A stretch of 29,316 bases of DNA from a virus. The notes under the pieces were generated by a model, which ran no database searches, had not been told where the DNA came from, and worked only from the letters and a program-made list of their open reading frames with translations. Of the stretch, positions 6,832 to 13,429 are shown piece after piece (position 1 is the first letter of the stretch; the number at the start of each line of letters is the position of its first letter). A program made the position numbers and the translations under genes. Where the stretch lies: positions 1 through 29,316 of the IMG/VR virus record IMGVR_UViG_3300046028_003087, one strand, 5' to 3'.

Positions 6832-6924
6832 ATGAAAAACAAATTAAAAAACATCGCTTTCGGCATTTTTACCCTTGCCTTATTATTCACTTTCGTTTGG
6901 AACATCTTAATCAATTTAGTATAA
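6832..6924 (+). CDS. 30-residue membrane peptide, first gene of the recombination unit
   Basis: ATG at 6832, TAA at 6922-6924 overlapping the next ATG as TAATG. A basic start (KNKLKN) precedes one hydrophobic segment (about 8-29). The position directly behind the promoter and the TAATG junction support it, and they also show that the next gene starts at 6924 and not further upstream. Function unknown. Confidence 0.5.
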   Translation: MKNKLKNIAFGIFTLALLFTFVWNILINLV

Positions 6925-7250
6925 TGTACACACCTAAAAACAACTGGCACTATAACGGCCAACTAAATACATACTTTACTCATGAAGAGTTTGAAAAAAT
7001 TGAAGAGTGTTACAAGTTCTCAAACGAAGACATTTATATCAAGAAATTATTTTGCGATATGTATGGTGAATTTCACTTTGACTTTAATTTCAAAGGCGTA
7101 AGGTTTAACGGCACACGCAAATTAGATTCAGTTAACCAGGCTTTATGGTCTGAAGAGACAAGGGATTACATAGAGTTTGAAATGTGCTTAGAATTACTTT
7201 CACACGATGCAATGAACGATGTTTACCAAAACCACGAACTTTATTTATAA
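6924..7250 (+). CDS. Protein of unknown function (108 aa)
   Basis: An upstream ATG in the same frame exists at 6825, but the stretch 6825-6923 overlaps the promoter and the small membrane gene and looks non-coding, so the start is set at 6924. The product is acidic and aromatic, with many Phe, Tyr and Trp residues (for example EFHFDFNF), and is probably a small globular protein. The stop overlaps the next ATG as TAATG. Family not recognised. Confidence 0.6.
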   Translation: MYTPKNNWHYNGQLNTYFTHEEFEKIEECYKFSNEDIYIKKLFCDMYGEFHFDFNFKGVRFNGTRKLDSVNQALWSEETRDYIEFEMCLELLSHDAMNDVYQNHELYL

Positions 7251-7495
7251 TGAAAATAACAATCAACAAAACAATCGAAACGGAATTAGACGTGCCCCAG
7301 TACTGGGCTAACCAAAGTGAGGGCGTTTTTAAATTACTGCCTGAAGGAAGATGCCTTTGTGTTTTACCTTACGAAAAATCTCCGTTATTATCAATCGGCT
7401 CAGTGCAGAACAACTTATTAGAAAGTTCACTTGAAATTACTGAGCAAGTTTTTAACCTTAGACTTAACGAAACTAAACAATATTTAAACATTTAA
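7250..7495 (+). CDS. Protein of unknown function (81 aa)
   Basis: The start at 7250 is chosen over an in-frame ATG at 7184 because it overlaps the preceding stop as TAATG and gives a natural N-terminus (MKITINKTIETELDVPQYW). The layout is a beta-strand start, then a stretch with two Cys in GRCLCVLP and a C-terminal helix. Located just upstream of the annealing protein gene; no family recognised. Confidence 0.6.
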   Translation: MKITINKTIETELDVPQYWANQSEGVFKLLPEGRCLCVLPYEKSPLLSIGSVQNNLLESSLEITEQVFNLRLNETKQYLNI

Positions 7496-7499
7496 GCTT

Positions 7500-8144
7500 A
7501 TGAGCAACCTACCTACAATTCAAGAACTGCACGAAGAAAATGCCTTAGTTAGCTACAAGAACGACCAATTAAACCTACTCCTTAATCAAGAACCTAAAAA
7601 GGAATGGGTTAAGGAGCATCCATTTGTTAAAGGGCATAAGTATATCCCGATTGATAAAGTGGAGTTTATGCTGAGAAAGATATTCAAGAAGTACTCAATC
7701 GAGATTACTAATCAAGGGACTTCTTTTAATGGTGTTTGGGTAACAGTCAGAGTACATTACTTTCATCCAACTGAAGCAACTATGATGTATCACGACGGCA
7801 TCGGGGCGGTTCAATTACAAACGGCAAAGGGGACTTCTCCTGCTGACCTTGCTAATATAAACAACGGGGCATTGTCTATGGCTTATCCGATTGCAAAGAC
7901 TTTGGCCATTAAGGATGCGTGTGACCACTTCGGGAAGTTATTTGGTTGTGACCTTAACCGAAAGGATACAATGGCTTTTAAAATCGACACTACACCTGAA
8001 GACCTTAAAGAACAGTTAATTGAATTGTTTGAAATCAAAAAAGAAAGTTTATCTTTGAATGAGCAAGAGCATTTTGACCGCATAATAAAAATGTCTGAAA
8101 GGAAATCTTATCAAAAATCAATCGACTATCTTAAAAACTTATGA
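7500..8144 (+). CDS. Single-strand annealing recombinase (ERF/Rad52-superfamily)
   Basis: 214 residues. The core (about 45-158) has the order expected of phage annealing proteins: KGHKYIPIDKVEFMLRKIF, a GVWVTVRVHYFHP strand pair, a conserved DGIGAVQLQ turn, and the helix PIAKTLAIKDACDHFGKLFG, where A-x-K-x-A-x-x-D-A-x-x-x-F-G is the usual signature. Such proteins form rings on single-stranded DNA and pair it with its complement. The exonuclease that would supply the strand is the next gene, overlapping by four bases (ATGA). An SSB-like gene follows, completing a recombination module. The C-terminal helical tail is variable in the family. Confidence 0.7.
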   Translation: MSNLPTIQELHEENALVSYKNDQLNLLLNQEPKKEWVKEHPFVKGHKYIPIDKVEFMLRKIFKKYSIEITNQGTSFNGVWVTVRVHYFHPTEATMMYHDGIGAVQLQTAKGTSPADLANINNGALSMAYPIAKTLAIKDACDHFGKLFGCDLNRKDTMAFKIDTTPEDLKEQLIELFEIKKESLSLNEQEHFDRIIKMSERKSYQKSIDYLKNL

Positions 8145-8815
8145 GCATACAACTAAATAAAAACCGAATCGGCAATATCTCATCTTCAAACATCCATAAG
8201 ATTATGGGAAGCAAGAAGCCAAAAGAAACCTACTTAACTGAGTTATCATACGAGCGTAGATTGGGCAGAAGCTTAAGCAACGAAACAACATCTAAGCCGA
8301 CATCTTGGGGCCATCTACTTGAAAGTATTGTTTTTAATCAATTAGGTTTTGAATATTCCCTTGTATCCGATGAAACGATTAAACACCCCGACTTTGACTA
8401 TTGGTGTGGAAGCCCTGACGGATATACGAATGATTCAGTTATTGACATTAAATGTCCGTTTACCCTTAAATCGTTTGTTGAGTTAGTCGACATTAAAGAC
8501 ATAGATACTTTCAAATATGAACGCCCTGAATACTATTGGCAACTTGTGAGCAATGCAATACTTTTAGACAAACAATTTGCAGAATTAATCGTATATTGCC
8601 CGTATGAAGATGACTTAGGACTTATCAAACATGAGGCACAAAACGTCGATGCTCAAGACCTTTATAAATATTATTGGTTGGCATCAGCGACAAACGAAGA
8701 GATACCGTACATATTACCAAACAACGACTTTATAGACCTAAACAAATTCAAATTTGAAGTACCTCAAGAAGACAAAGACCTTTTAACCGAAACAATTAAA
8801 TCAATTAAATTATAA
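8141..8815 (+). CDS. YqaJ/lambda-exonuclease-type nuclease
   Basis: 224 residues. The residues of the PD-(D/E)xK exonuclease core are visible: Glu61 in WGHLLE, Asp93 in GSPDG, Asp102-x-Lys104 in IDIKCP, and Gln134 in YYWQL. The family degrades one strand of double-stranded DNA to make substrates for the annealing protein encoded just upstream, and the two genes overlap by four bases. Asp replaces the more common Glu before the catalytic Lys, which is tolerated in the family. The stop overlaps the next ATG as TAATG. Confidence 0.85.
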   Translation: MSIQLNKNRIGNISSSNIHKIMGSKKPKETYLTELSYERRLGRSLSNETTSKPTSWGHLLESIVFNQLGFEYSLVSDETIKHPDFDYWCGSPDGYTNDSVIDIKCPFTLKSFVELVDIKDIDTFKYERPEYYWQLVSNAILLDKQFAELIVYCPYEDDLGLIKHEAQNVDAQDLYKYYWLASATNEEIPYILPNNDFIDLNKFKFEVPQEDKDLLTETIKSIKL

Positions 8816-9033
8816 TGAAATCAGAAATCAAATTAGCAGAAACAAAAAAATATCCTTATTTGGGGATTTACATAAATGAAGAAGGAGAAAGAACAGTAGT
8901 ATTGTTTACTGACATTAAATTAGGCACTTGCGTTTATTCTACAATCGAAGTAAACAAAATAGGCATAAGTGCAGGGGATTGGCACGAACAAAAATTCCAA
9001 TTATTCAACGGAGAAATAACATTAAAAAATTAA
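8815..9033 (+). CDS. Small protein between exonuclease and SSB genes
   Basis: 72 residues, mainly beta by appearance: KYPYLGIYINEEGERTVVLFTD followed by GTCVYSTI and a WHEQKF string. The TAATG junction with the exonuclease gene and the position before the SSB-like gene suggest a recombination accessory protein, as small proteins at this spot are usual in such modules. No family name known to me. Confidence 0.6.
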   Translation: MKSEIKLAETKKYPYLGIYINEEGERTVVLFTDIKLGTCVYSTIEVNKIGISAGDWHEQKFQLFNGEITLKN

Positions 9034-9037
9034 TATC

Positions 9038-9334
9038 ATGGCAGAAATTCTAAGCGGTTCAATCAATCTGAACCTAATCAAAAAAGAAAACATCAAAGAA
9101 GTAACTTTGAAAGACGGCTCAACGGCTAAGTTTTTAAACATTAACATTTCAATCAACAATGAAGTAGACCAGTACGGCAATGTAGCAGGTTTAACCATCT
9201 CGCAGACTCAAGAGGAACGCCAGGCAAAGACTAAAAGAGTTTACTTAGGTAACCTTAAAAGAGTTTGGAGCGATGCCCCTGCCCCGACTTTAGAAGATAG
9301 TAAAGAACAAACAAGCGACGAGCTTCCATTTTAA
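9038..9334 (+). CDS. SSB-like single-stranded DNA-binding protein
   Basis: 98 residues. The protein ends TSDELPF, the acidic-aromatic tail by which bacterial and phage SSB proteins recruit their partners. The body is strand-rich with basic patches (QAKTKRVYLGNLKRVW), in line with an OB fold, though it is shorter than bacterial SSB and I cannot confirm the fold by eye. Neighbours are the annealing protein and exonuclease. It would protect single strands and bring in recombination or replication proteins. Confidence 0.7.
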   Translation: MAEILSGSINLNLIKKENIKEVTLKDGSTAKFLNINISINNEVDQYGNVAGLTISQTQEERQAKTKRVYLGNLKRVWSDAPAPTLEDSKEQTSDELPF

Positions 9335-9343
9335 TCTACACTT

Positions 9344-9532
9344 ATGAACTTTTTACAACTACTATCCGAACAACCTCACGAACCCTCCTCAAGTGTAATG
9401 CTTGAGGGGTTCAAGTATCAACACCTCTACAACATCAGAGCCGAAATTCTGACTTCTAAAAACTTTGCTAAGTGGAGAAAATCAATCAAGAAAGAACTTA
9501 AAAAAATTCAAAACAATGAAATTAGAAATTAA
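9344..9532 (+). CDS. Small protein of unknown function (62 aa)
   Basis: 62 residues with a basic C-terminal helix (WRKSIKKELKKIQ). Its coding sequence contains a strong inverted repeat (9380-9412). It overlaps the next gene by 17 bases. The close spacing on both sides supports translation, but no family is recognised and the hairpin leaves open that part of it serves mainly as RNA structure. Confidence 0.5.
   Translation: MNFLQLLSEQPHEPSSSVMLEGFKYQHLYNIRAEILTSKNFAKWRKSIKKELKKIQNNEIRN
9380..9412 (+). repeat. Inverted repeat / stem-loop inside a small gene
   Basis: Bases 9380-9393 pair with 9401-9412 over twelve base pairs, leaving two unpaired bases in the left arm and a seven-base loop (TGTAATG). 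No T run follows, so it is not a standard terminator. It lies near the start of the 62-codon gene, where it could slow ribosomes or protect mRNA. Confidence 0.7.
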
Positions 9533-9956
9533 ACACCTTGCCCCTTATTTGCCTTACAAAATTTGTGGGGTATGCGAAGGAGAACACGCAATAGAGTTAG
9601 TGTTAGGCGTATATGAAAACGAAATAATAACCGATATTGATGGTACAACATACGACAATTTTAAACCTATCCTTAGACCATTAAGCGACCTTACAAAAGA
9701 GATTGAACACAACGGAGAAAAGTTTGTGCCGATTGAATGGTTTGAAATAGGAGACGATGATAATTGGTTTTATGAGTTTGATTCAGGGAATATAAGATTA
9801 ATAAAAAATCTTGCAACAATATCAAAACATAATTTATCGCATGATATTAAATTTTTACCCTTTGCAGTTACTCAGCAATTAATAGAATGGCACTTCGACG
9901 TATTCGGACTGATTGAAAACAAGTTAGCAATAGACATTAACACAATTACAAAATGA
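9516..9956 (+). CDS. Phage protein with KHLAPYLPY start and C-terminal EWHFDVFGLI
   Basis: 146 residues. The start is taken at 9516 (MKLEIKHLAPYLPY) and not at the in-frame ATG at 9465, because this N-terminus and the strings KPILRPLSDLTKEIE and LIEWHFDVFGLI are the ones seen in a widespread small protein of Bacteroidetes prophages. The family has no known activity to my knowledge. The protein is acidic and probably globular. It overlaps its neighbours on both sides (17 and 4 bases). Confidence 0.75.
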   Translation: MKLEIKHLAPYLPYKICGVCEGEHAIELVLGVYENEIITDIDGTTYDNFKPILRPLSDLTKEIEHNGEKFVPIEWFEIGDDDNWFYEFDSGNIRLIKNLATISKHNLSHDIKFLPFAVTQQLIEWHFDVFGLIENKLAIDINTITK

Positions 9957-10261
9957 GAACCACAGTTAAAAAAATCGGCATGTTTTTCAACACGATCAAA
10001 GAAAGTGGCGAAGAACTGAAAGCTTCAAAAGAAAAAACACTTAAGCAAGACCAAATAATTCTAAACGCTTTTAAGCCTAACGGAATGAACAGTGCATGGC
10101 TAATGTATAACGCTAATGTATTGCCTCACGGAACGCCTATAACCTCTTATCGCAGAAGTTTCAACACTCTACTTGAGCAAGGGAAAATAGAAAGAGTCGG
10201 GCAAAGAATCGGCAACCTGGATAAAAAAGAATTTACTTATAAATTAAATTTGGAAAGTTAA
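9953..10261 (+). CDS. Putative winged-helix DNA-binding protein
   Basis: 102 residues. After a basic N-terminal arm, residues 30-100 read as three helices and a wing: LKQDQIILNAFK, SAWLMYNAN, SYRRSFNTLLEQGKIERVGQ, then KKEFTYKL. The pattern 'S-x-R-R-x-x-x-x-L-x-x-x-G-x-I-x-x-x-G' is typical of the recognition helix and wing of winged-helix proteins. It is the last gene before the promoter and RNA element at 10249-10377, so it may act on that site; this is inference. The stop is within the promoter's spacer. Confidence 0.6.
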   Translation: MRTTVKKIGMFFNTIKESGEELKASKEKTLKQDQIILNAFKPNGMNSAWLMYNANVLPHGTPITSYRRSFNTLLEQGKIERVGQRIGNLDKKEFTYKLNLES

Positions 10262-10279
10262 AACATTAACCTATATTTG
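10249..10279 (+). promoter_or_regulatory. Strong Bacteroidetes-type promoter, TTTG-N19-TATATTTG
   Basis: TTTG at 10249-10252 and a perfect -7 box TATATTTG at 10272-10279 are 19 bases apart. It is the best promoter match in the window. It fires into the structured RNA and terminator at 10285-10377 and, if transcription reads through, into the helicase and replication genes. Confidence 0.8.
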
Positions 10280-10284
10280 CAGTG

Positions 10285-10377
10285 TTATGATGGGGTGAAG
10301 ACCGTCAATTAAATAACAAGATACTTGCCACGCCTTTAGAGATTGCTTCACCAACTCTATCGGTTGTGGCTTTTTTT
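10285..10377 (+). ncRNA. Structured leader or small RNA ending in a terminator
   Basis: About 93 bases between the promoter and the T run hold no convincing gene, only a mini-frame ATG ATG GGG TGA at 10287. GGTGAAG (10294-10300) is perfectly complementary to CTTCACC (10346-10352), which lies in the middle of the 13-base loop of the terminator hairpin. The RNA can therefore form either a pseudoknot with the terminator or an alternative pairing. It could be a free small RNA or an attenuator for the operon that starts at 10388. The 5' end is approximate. Confidence 0.55.
10327..10377 (+). terminator. Intrinsic terminator before the helicase operon
   Basis: GCCAC (10327-10331) pairs with GTGGC (10366-10370), continued inward by CC/GG and, after a small internal loop, TAGAG (10337-10341) with CTCTA (10355-10359). 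Seven T follow at 10371-10377. No promoter box lies between this site and the ATG at 10388, so downstream genes need readthrough. Confidence 0.75.
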
Positions 10378-10387
10378 ATACAACAAA

Positions 10388-11761
10388 ATGAACAAACAAT
10401 ATTTAGAATTTATCGAAAACAAAAAACATTCGATTGGGGACTTTGGATTTAAGGCAAATTACATTCCTGACATTGCCTTTGACTTTCAAAAGTTTATCAT
10501 TGAAAAATCAATTAAAAAGGGGCGCATTGCGGTCTTCGCTGACACTGGATTAGGCAAAACACTTATTCAGTTATCTATTGCAAAAAACATCATTCAGCAC
10601 ACTAATAAGAAAGTTTTAATACTTACCCCTTTAGCAGTTGCATTCCAATTTATTTTAGAAGCTGAGAAATTGGGTATAGATGACATTGAATATTCAAAGG
10701 ACGGGAAACATACTAAGAAGATAGTAATTTGCAATTACGAGCGTTTACATTATTTTAATGAAAATGATTTTGTAGGGGTTATTTTAGACGAGAGTTCAAT
10801 ACTTAAAAACTTTGACGGCAAAATAAAATCAGCAGTTACCTCATTTGTTAAAAAGATCCCTTATAGATTTTTAAGTACTGCAACTCCAAGCCCTAATGAT
10901 TTTATAGAATTAGGGACGAGTTCAGAAGCTTTGGGATATATGGGGTATATGGATATGCTTGGTAAGTTTTTTAAAAATAATCAAAACTCAGTAGATTCAA
11001 ATAATAGGAATATTGGCGAAAAGTTTTATTTAAAACCACACGCAGAAAAGGACTTTTTTGCTTGGGTTAATCAATGGGCTATTATGTGTAAAATGCCAAG
11101 TGATTTAGGATTCTCAAACGATAGGTATAATTTGCCTGAATTGATAGTAAATAGACACATTGTAAAAAACCAAAGTTTAATAGATATTAACGGGCAAGTT
11201 CAAATGTTTACACCTATCGCTAAGTCAATGACCGAAGTAAGACATGAGCAAAAACAAACCGAAGAGAAAAGATGTTTTAAGGCTATTGAATTGGCTCAGG
11301 ATAAGACTTCGGTATATTGGTGTAATACAAACAATGAAAGTTCTATTTTAAAGTCCTTAGACAAAGATTCAGTAGAGATAATAGGTAGTCAATCTATTGA
11401 GAAAAAAGAAGAAATACTTTTAGCGTTTGCTAATGGCGAAATCAAAAGACTAATTACTAAAGCAAAAATGACTTCAATGGGTTTAAACTGGCAACATTGT
11501 AATCATTCAGTATTTTTCCCTACATGGAGCTATGAACAATATTACCAAGCTATTAGACGTTTTTGGAGATTCGGGCAAAAAAGCGATGTTACTATTGAAA
11601 TGGTAGTGTCTGATGGGCAAACAAGAGTATTAGAAGCTTTACAACAAAAAACCGAAAAGGCTATACAGTTACATAAAAACTTAACCGAAAACGTAAACAG
11701 AAGTTTCACAAACATTACAAAAGAATTTAACAAAGAAATAATCAAACCAACATTTATTTAA
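10388..11761 (+). CDS. SNF2-type DEAD/DEAH helicase
   Basis: 457 residues from the ATG at 10388; an in-frame ATG at 10343 would place the N-terminus across the terminator and is rejected. Two RecA lobes are visible: Walker A DTGLGKT (52-58), motif II LDES (133-136), motif III-like STATPSPND (163-171), and in lobe 2 the motif VI string QAIRRFWRFGQ (387-397). This is the layout of phage SNF2-like helicases, which move along double-stranded DNA. The methyltransferase gene follows one base later, a pairing seen in many phages. It may act in replication, recombination or protection from host restriction; sequence alone does not decide. Confidence 0.85.
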   Translation: MNKQYLEFIENKKHSIGDFGFKANYIPDIAFDFQKFIIEKSIKKGRIAVFADTGLGKTLIQLSIAKNIIQHTNKKVLILTPLAVAFQFILEAEKLGIDDIEYSKDGKHTKKIVICNYERLHYFNENDFVGVILDESSILKNFDGKIKSAVTSFVKKIPYRFLSTATPSPNDFIELGTSSEALGYMGYMDMLGKFFKNNQNSVDSNNRNIGEKFYLKPHAEKDFFAWVNQWAIMCKMPSDLGFSNDRYNLPELIVNRHIVKNQSLIDINGQVQMFTPIAKSMTEVRHEQKQTEEKRCFKAIELAQDKTSVYWCNTNNESSILKSLDKDSVEIIGSQSIEKKEEILLAFANGEIKRLITKAKMTSMGLNWQHCNHSVFFPTWSYEQYYQAIRRFWRFGQKSDVTIEMVVSDGQTRVLEALQQKTEKAIQLHKNLTENVNRSFTNITKEFNKEIIKPTFI

Positions 11762-11762
11762 C

Positions 11763-12776
11763 ATGGAAAACAAAGTAAAAGACCAATTAGTCACAGACAA
11801 CTACGCAATATACAATTCAGATTGTATGTTAGTTATGCCAACTTTAGGCGACGAAAGTATTGACCTAAGTGTTTATAGCCCACCATTTGCAGGGTTATAC
11901 AATTATTCAAGTTCGGAAAATGACTTTAGTAATTGCGAAAGCAAAGAACAGTTTTTAAATCAATATGAATTTTTAGTAGCTGAGATTTCAAGAGTTACTA
12001 AAAAAGGGCGTATTAGTGCGGTGCATTGTACGGATGTATTTGATAATACTTGTCGTTTGTGGGACTTCCCAAATGAGATTATAAGAATACATACTAAGTA
12101 TGGATTTGAGTATCGCAATAGAATTACTATTTGGAAAGAACCTTTAAAAGTTCGTATGAGAACAATGGTTCAATCTTTAATGCACAAATTTATAGTAGAG
12201 GATTCGACTAAATGTTTTACTGCAATGCCTGACTATGTTTTAGTCTTTACTAAAAAAGGCGAAAACCAAGTGCCAGTAACACACCCATTCGGTATAAATG
12301 ATTATGCAGGTGAAACACCTATTTTGCCAAATATTTTAAGGGCTTGGAATAATGCAAATAATTCAAACTTAAATGAAGTTGAACTTTGGGAACGACTAAA
12401 CAACACCAACGAAAGCGACAAGATTACTAAACTTAATCACTATATTTGGCAAAGGTATGCTTCGAGTGTTTGGGATGACATTAGAATAGATAATGTATTA
12501 CCATTTAGAGATAGCAAAGAAGAGGACGACGAAAAGCACGTACACCCATTACAATTAGATGTAATTGATAGAATTGTTGAATTATACTCAAACCCTAATG
12601 AAGTTGTTTTAACGCCTTTTATGGGTGTAGGGAGTGAAGTATTTAGCCCAGTTTCAATGGGGAGAAAAGCAATAGGGATTGAACTAAAAGATAGCTACTT
12701 CAAACAAGCTAAATTAAACTTACAAGAAGCGACTGTAAGGTATAAAAATAAAATCAAACAAGAATCTTTATTTTAA
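11763..12776 (+). CDS. DNA methyltransferase (N4-cytosine or N6-adenine type)
   Basis: 337 residues. The catalytic motif IV SPPF (39-42) precedes the SAM-binding motif I FMGVG (286-290) and GIELK (305-309), the beta-class order. SPPF is the form usual for N4-cytosine enzymes, but N6-adenine specificity cannot be excluded. A target-recognition region would lie between about 90 and 270. No nuclease gene is adjacent, so it is probably an orphan phage methylase that shields phage DNA or marks it for replication. It begins one base after the helicase stop, suggesting joint function. Confidence 0.85.
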   Translation: MENKVKDQLVTDNYAIYNSDCMLVMPTLGDESIDLSVYSPPFAGLYNYSSSENDFSNCESKEQFLNQYEFLVAEISRVTKKGRISAVHCTDVFDNTCRLWDFPNEIIRIHTKYGFEYRNRITIWKEPLKVRMRTMVQSLMHKFIVEDSTKCFTAMPDYVLVFTKKGENQVPVTHPFGINDYAGETPILPNILRAWNNANNSNLNEVELWERLNNTNESDKITKLNHYIWQRYASSVWDDIRIDNVLPFRDSKEEDDEKHVHPLQLDVIDRIVELYSNPNEVVLTPFMGVGSEVFSPVSMGRKAIGIELKDSYFKQAKLNLQEATVRYKNKIKQESLF

Positions 12777-12784
12777 ATAATATC

Positions 12785-13429
12785 ATGGCAAAAAGATTAA
12801 CTGATACGGAGAAATGGAAAAAACCATTTGTAAGGGGCTTAGATGCTCCTTACAAGCTCCTTTGGTTTTATATTTTAGATGACTGCGACCATGCAGGAAT
12901 TTGGCAAGTGGATGAAGATGTCGCTAAAATCAGAGTAGATAAAAGTATAGATTTTGAAATTGCTAAAGAACTTTTTAAAGAACAAATACAAGTAATAGAT
13001 AACGGGGATAAGTGGTTTATTTTTGATTTTGTAGAGTTCCAATATGGAGTTTTGAATCCTGATAATAGAGTTCATAAGTCAGTTTTAGACATACTAAATA
13101 AATATAAAATTAAGCCCCTTAGAAGCCCCTTAAAAGGTGCTATGGATAAAGATAAAGATAAAGACAAGGATAAAGACAAAGATAAAGAGCCGAAAAATTA
13201 CTTTGATTTAATCTTTGAAAATTATCTTGGGATGAGAAAATCAATTAAAAAACCTGCAACCGAATTAGCAATAGAATTAATTAAAAAAGATTTGAATAAC
13301 TTTGCACCTGGCAATGAAGAAAAACAAATTTTAATTTTAGAGCAATCAATTAAAAATAATTGGGCAGGGGTATTTCCATTGAAACAAAACGAAGAACCTA
13401 AAACACAATCATACTTAAAAGAATTTTAA
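12785..13429 (+). CDS. Phage replication protein with (Asp-Lys)7 linker
   Basis: 214 residues. The N-terminal part (about 10-105) reads as a winged-helix domain: PYKLLWFYILDDCDHAGIWQVD, then DKWFIFDFVEFQYG. It matches the N-termini of phage replisome organisers and DnaD-like proteins. A linker follows with seven Asp-Lys pairs (121-134), encoded by near-perfect GAT AAA repeats, then a helical C-terminal domain ending with NNWAGVFPLK, a form usual for helicase-loader regions. The DnaB gene begins right after the stop. The likely job is to bind the origin and load DnaB. Repeats near the linker may be the origin itself. Confidence 0.7.
   Translation: MAKRLTDTEKWKKPFVRGLDAPYKLLWFYILDDCDHAGIWQVDEDVAKIRVDKSIDFEIAKELFKEQIQVIDNGDKWFIFDFVEFQYGVLNPDNRVHKSVLDILNKYKIKPLRSPLKGAMDKDKDKDKDKDKDKEPKNYFDLIFENYLGMRKSIKKPATELAIELIKKDLNNFAPGNEEKQILILEQSIKNNWAGVFPLKQNEEPKTQSYLKEF
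12831..12840 (-). repeat. Inverted copy of the AAGCCCCTTA repeat
   Basis: TAAGGGGCTT here is the exact reverse complement of the 10-mer found twice at 13112 and 13123. Degenerate copies (GCTCCTTA, AAGCTCCTTT) follow within 25 bases. GC-rich 10-mers repeated three times in one AT-rich gene stand out. Confidence 0.45.
13111..13190 (+). other. Candidate replication origin: tandem iterons plus AT-rich hexamer repeat
   Basis: Two direct copies of AAGCCCCTTA (13112-13121 and 13123-13132), 11 bases apart, are followed at once by a run of GATAAA-type hexamers (about 13145-13188). Repeats next to an easily melted tract in the middle of an initiator gene are the plan of the lambda origin inside gene O. 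No function has been tested, and the hexamers also encode the Asp-Lys linker. Confidence 0.4.

Noticed and set aside
6825-6923. Upstream ATG for the gene at 6924
   Set aside because: The stretch overlaps the promoter -7 box and a small membrane gene in another frame; the TAATG junction at 6922-6926 marks the likelier start. Upstream in-frame ATGs at 7184, 9465 and 14631 were rejected for like reasons.
10302-10310. CCGTCAATT, complementary to a universally conserved stretch of 16S rRNA (near E. coli position 910-918)
   Set aside because: Nine bases can match by chance, and nothing else in the RNA supports pairing with rRNA.
10343-10387. Upstream ATG for the helicase gene
   Set aside because: The extra 15 codons would be read across the terminator hairpin and T run, and the sequence from 10388 gives a natural N-terminus.
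13145-13188. Hexamer repeat that looks like a microsatellite or short array
   Set aside because: Not CRISPR: no spacers; it encodes an Asp-Lys linker in frame.
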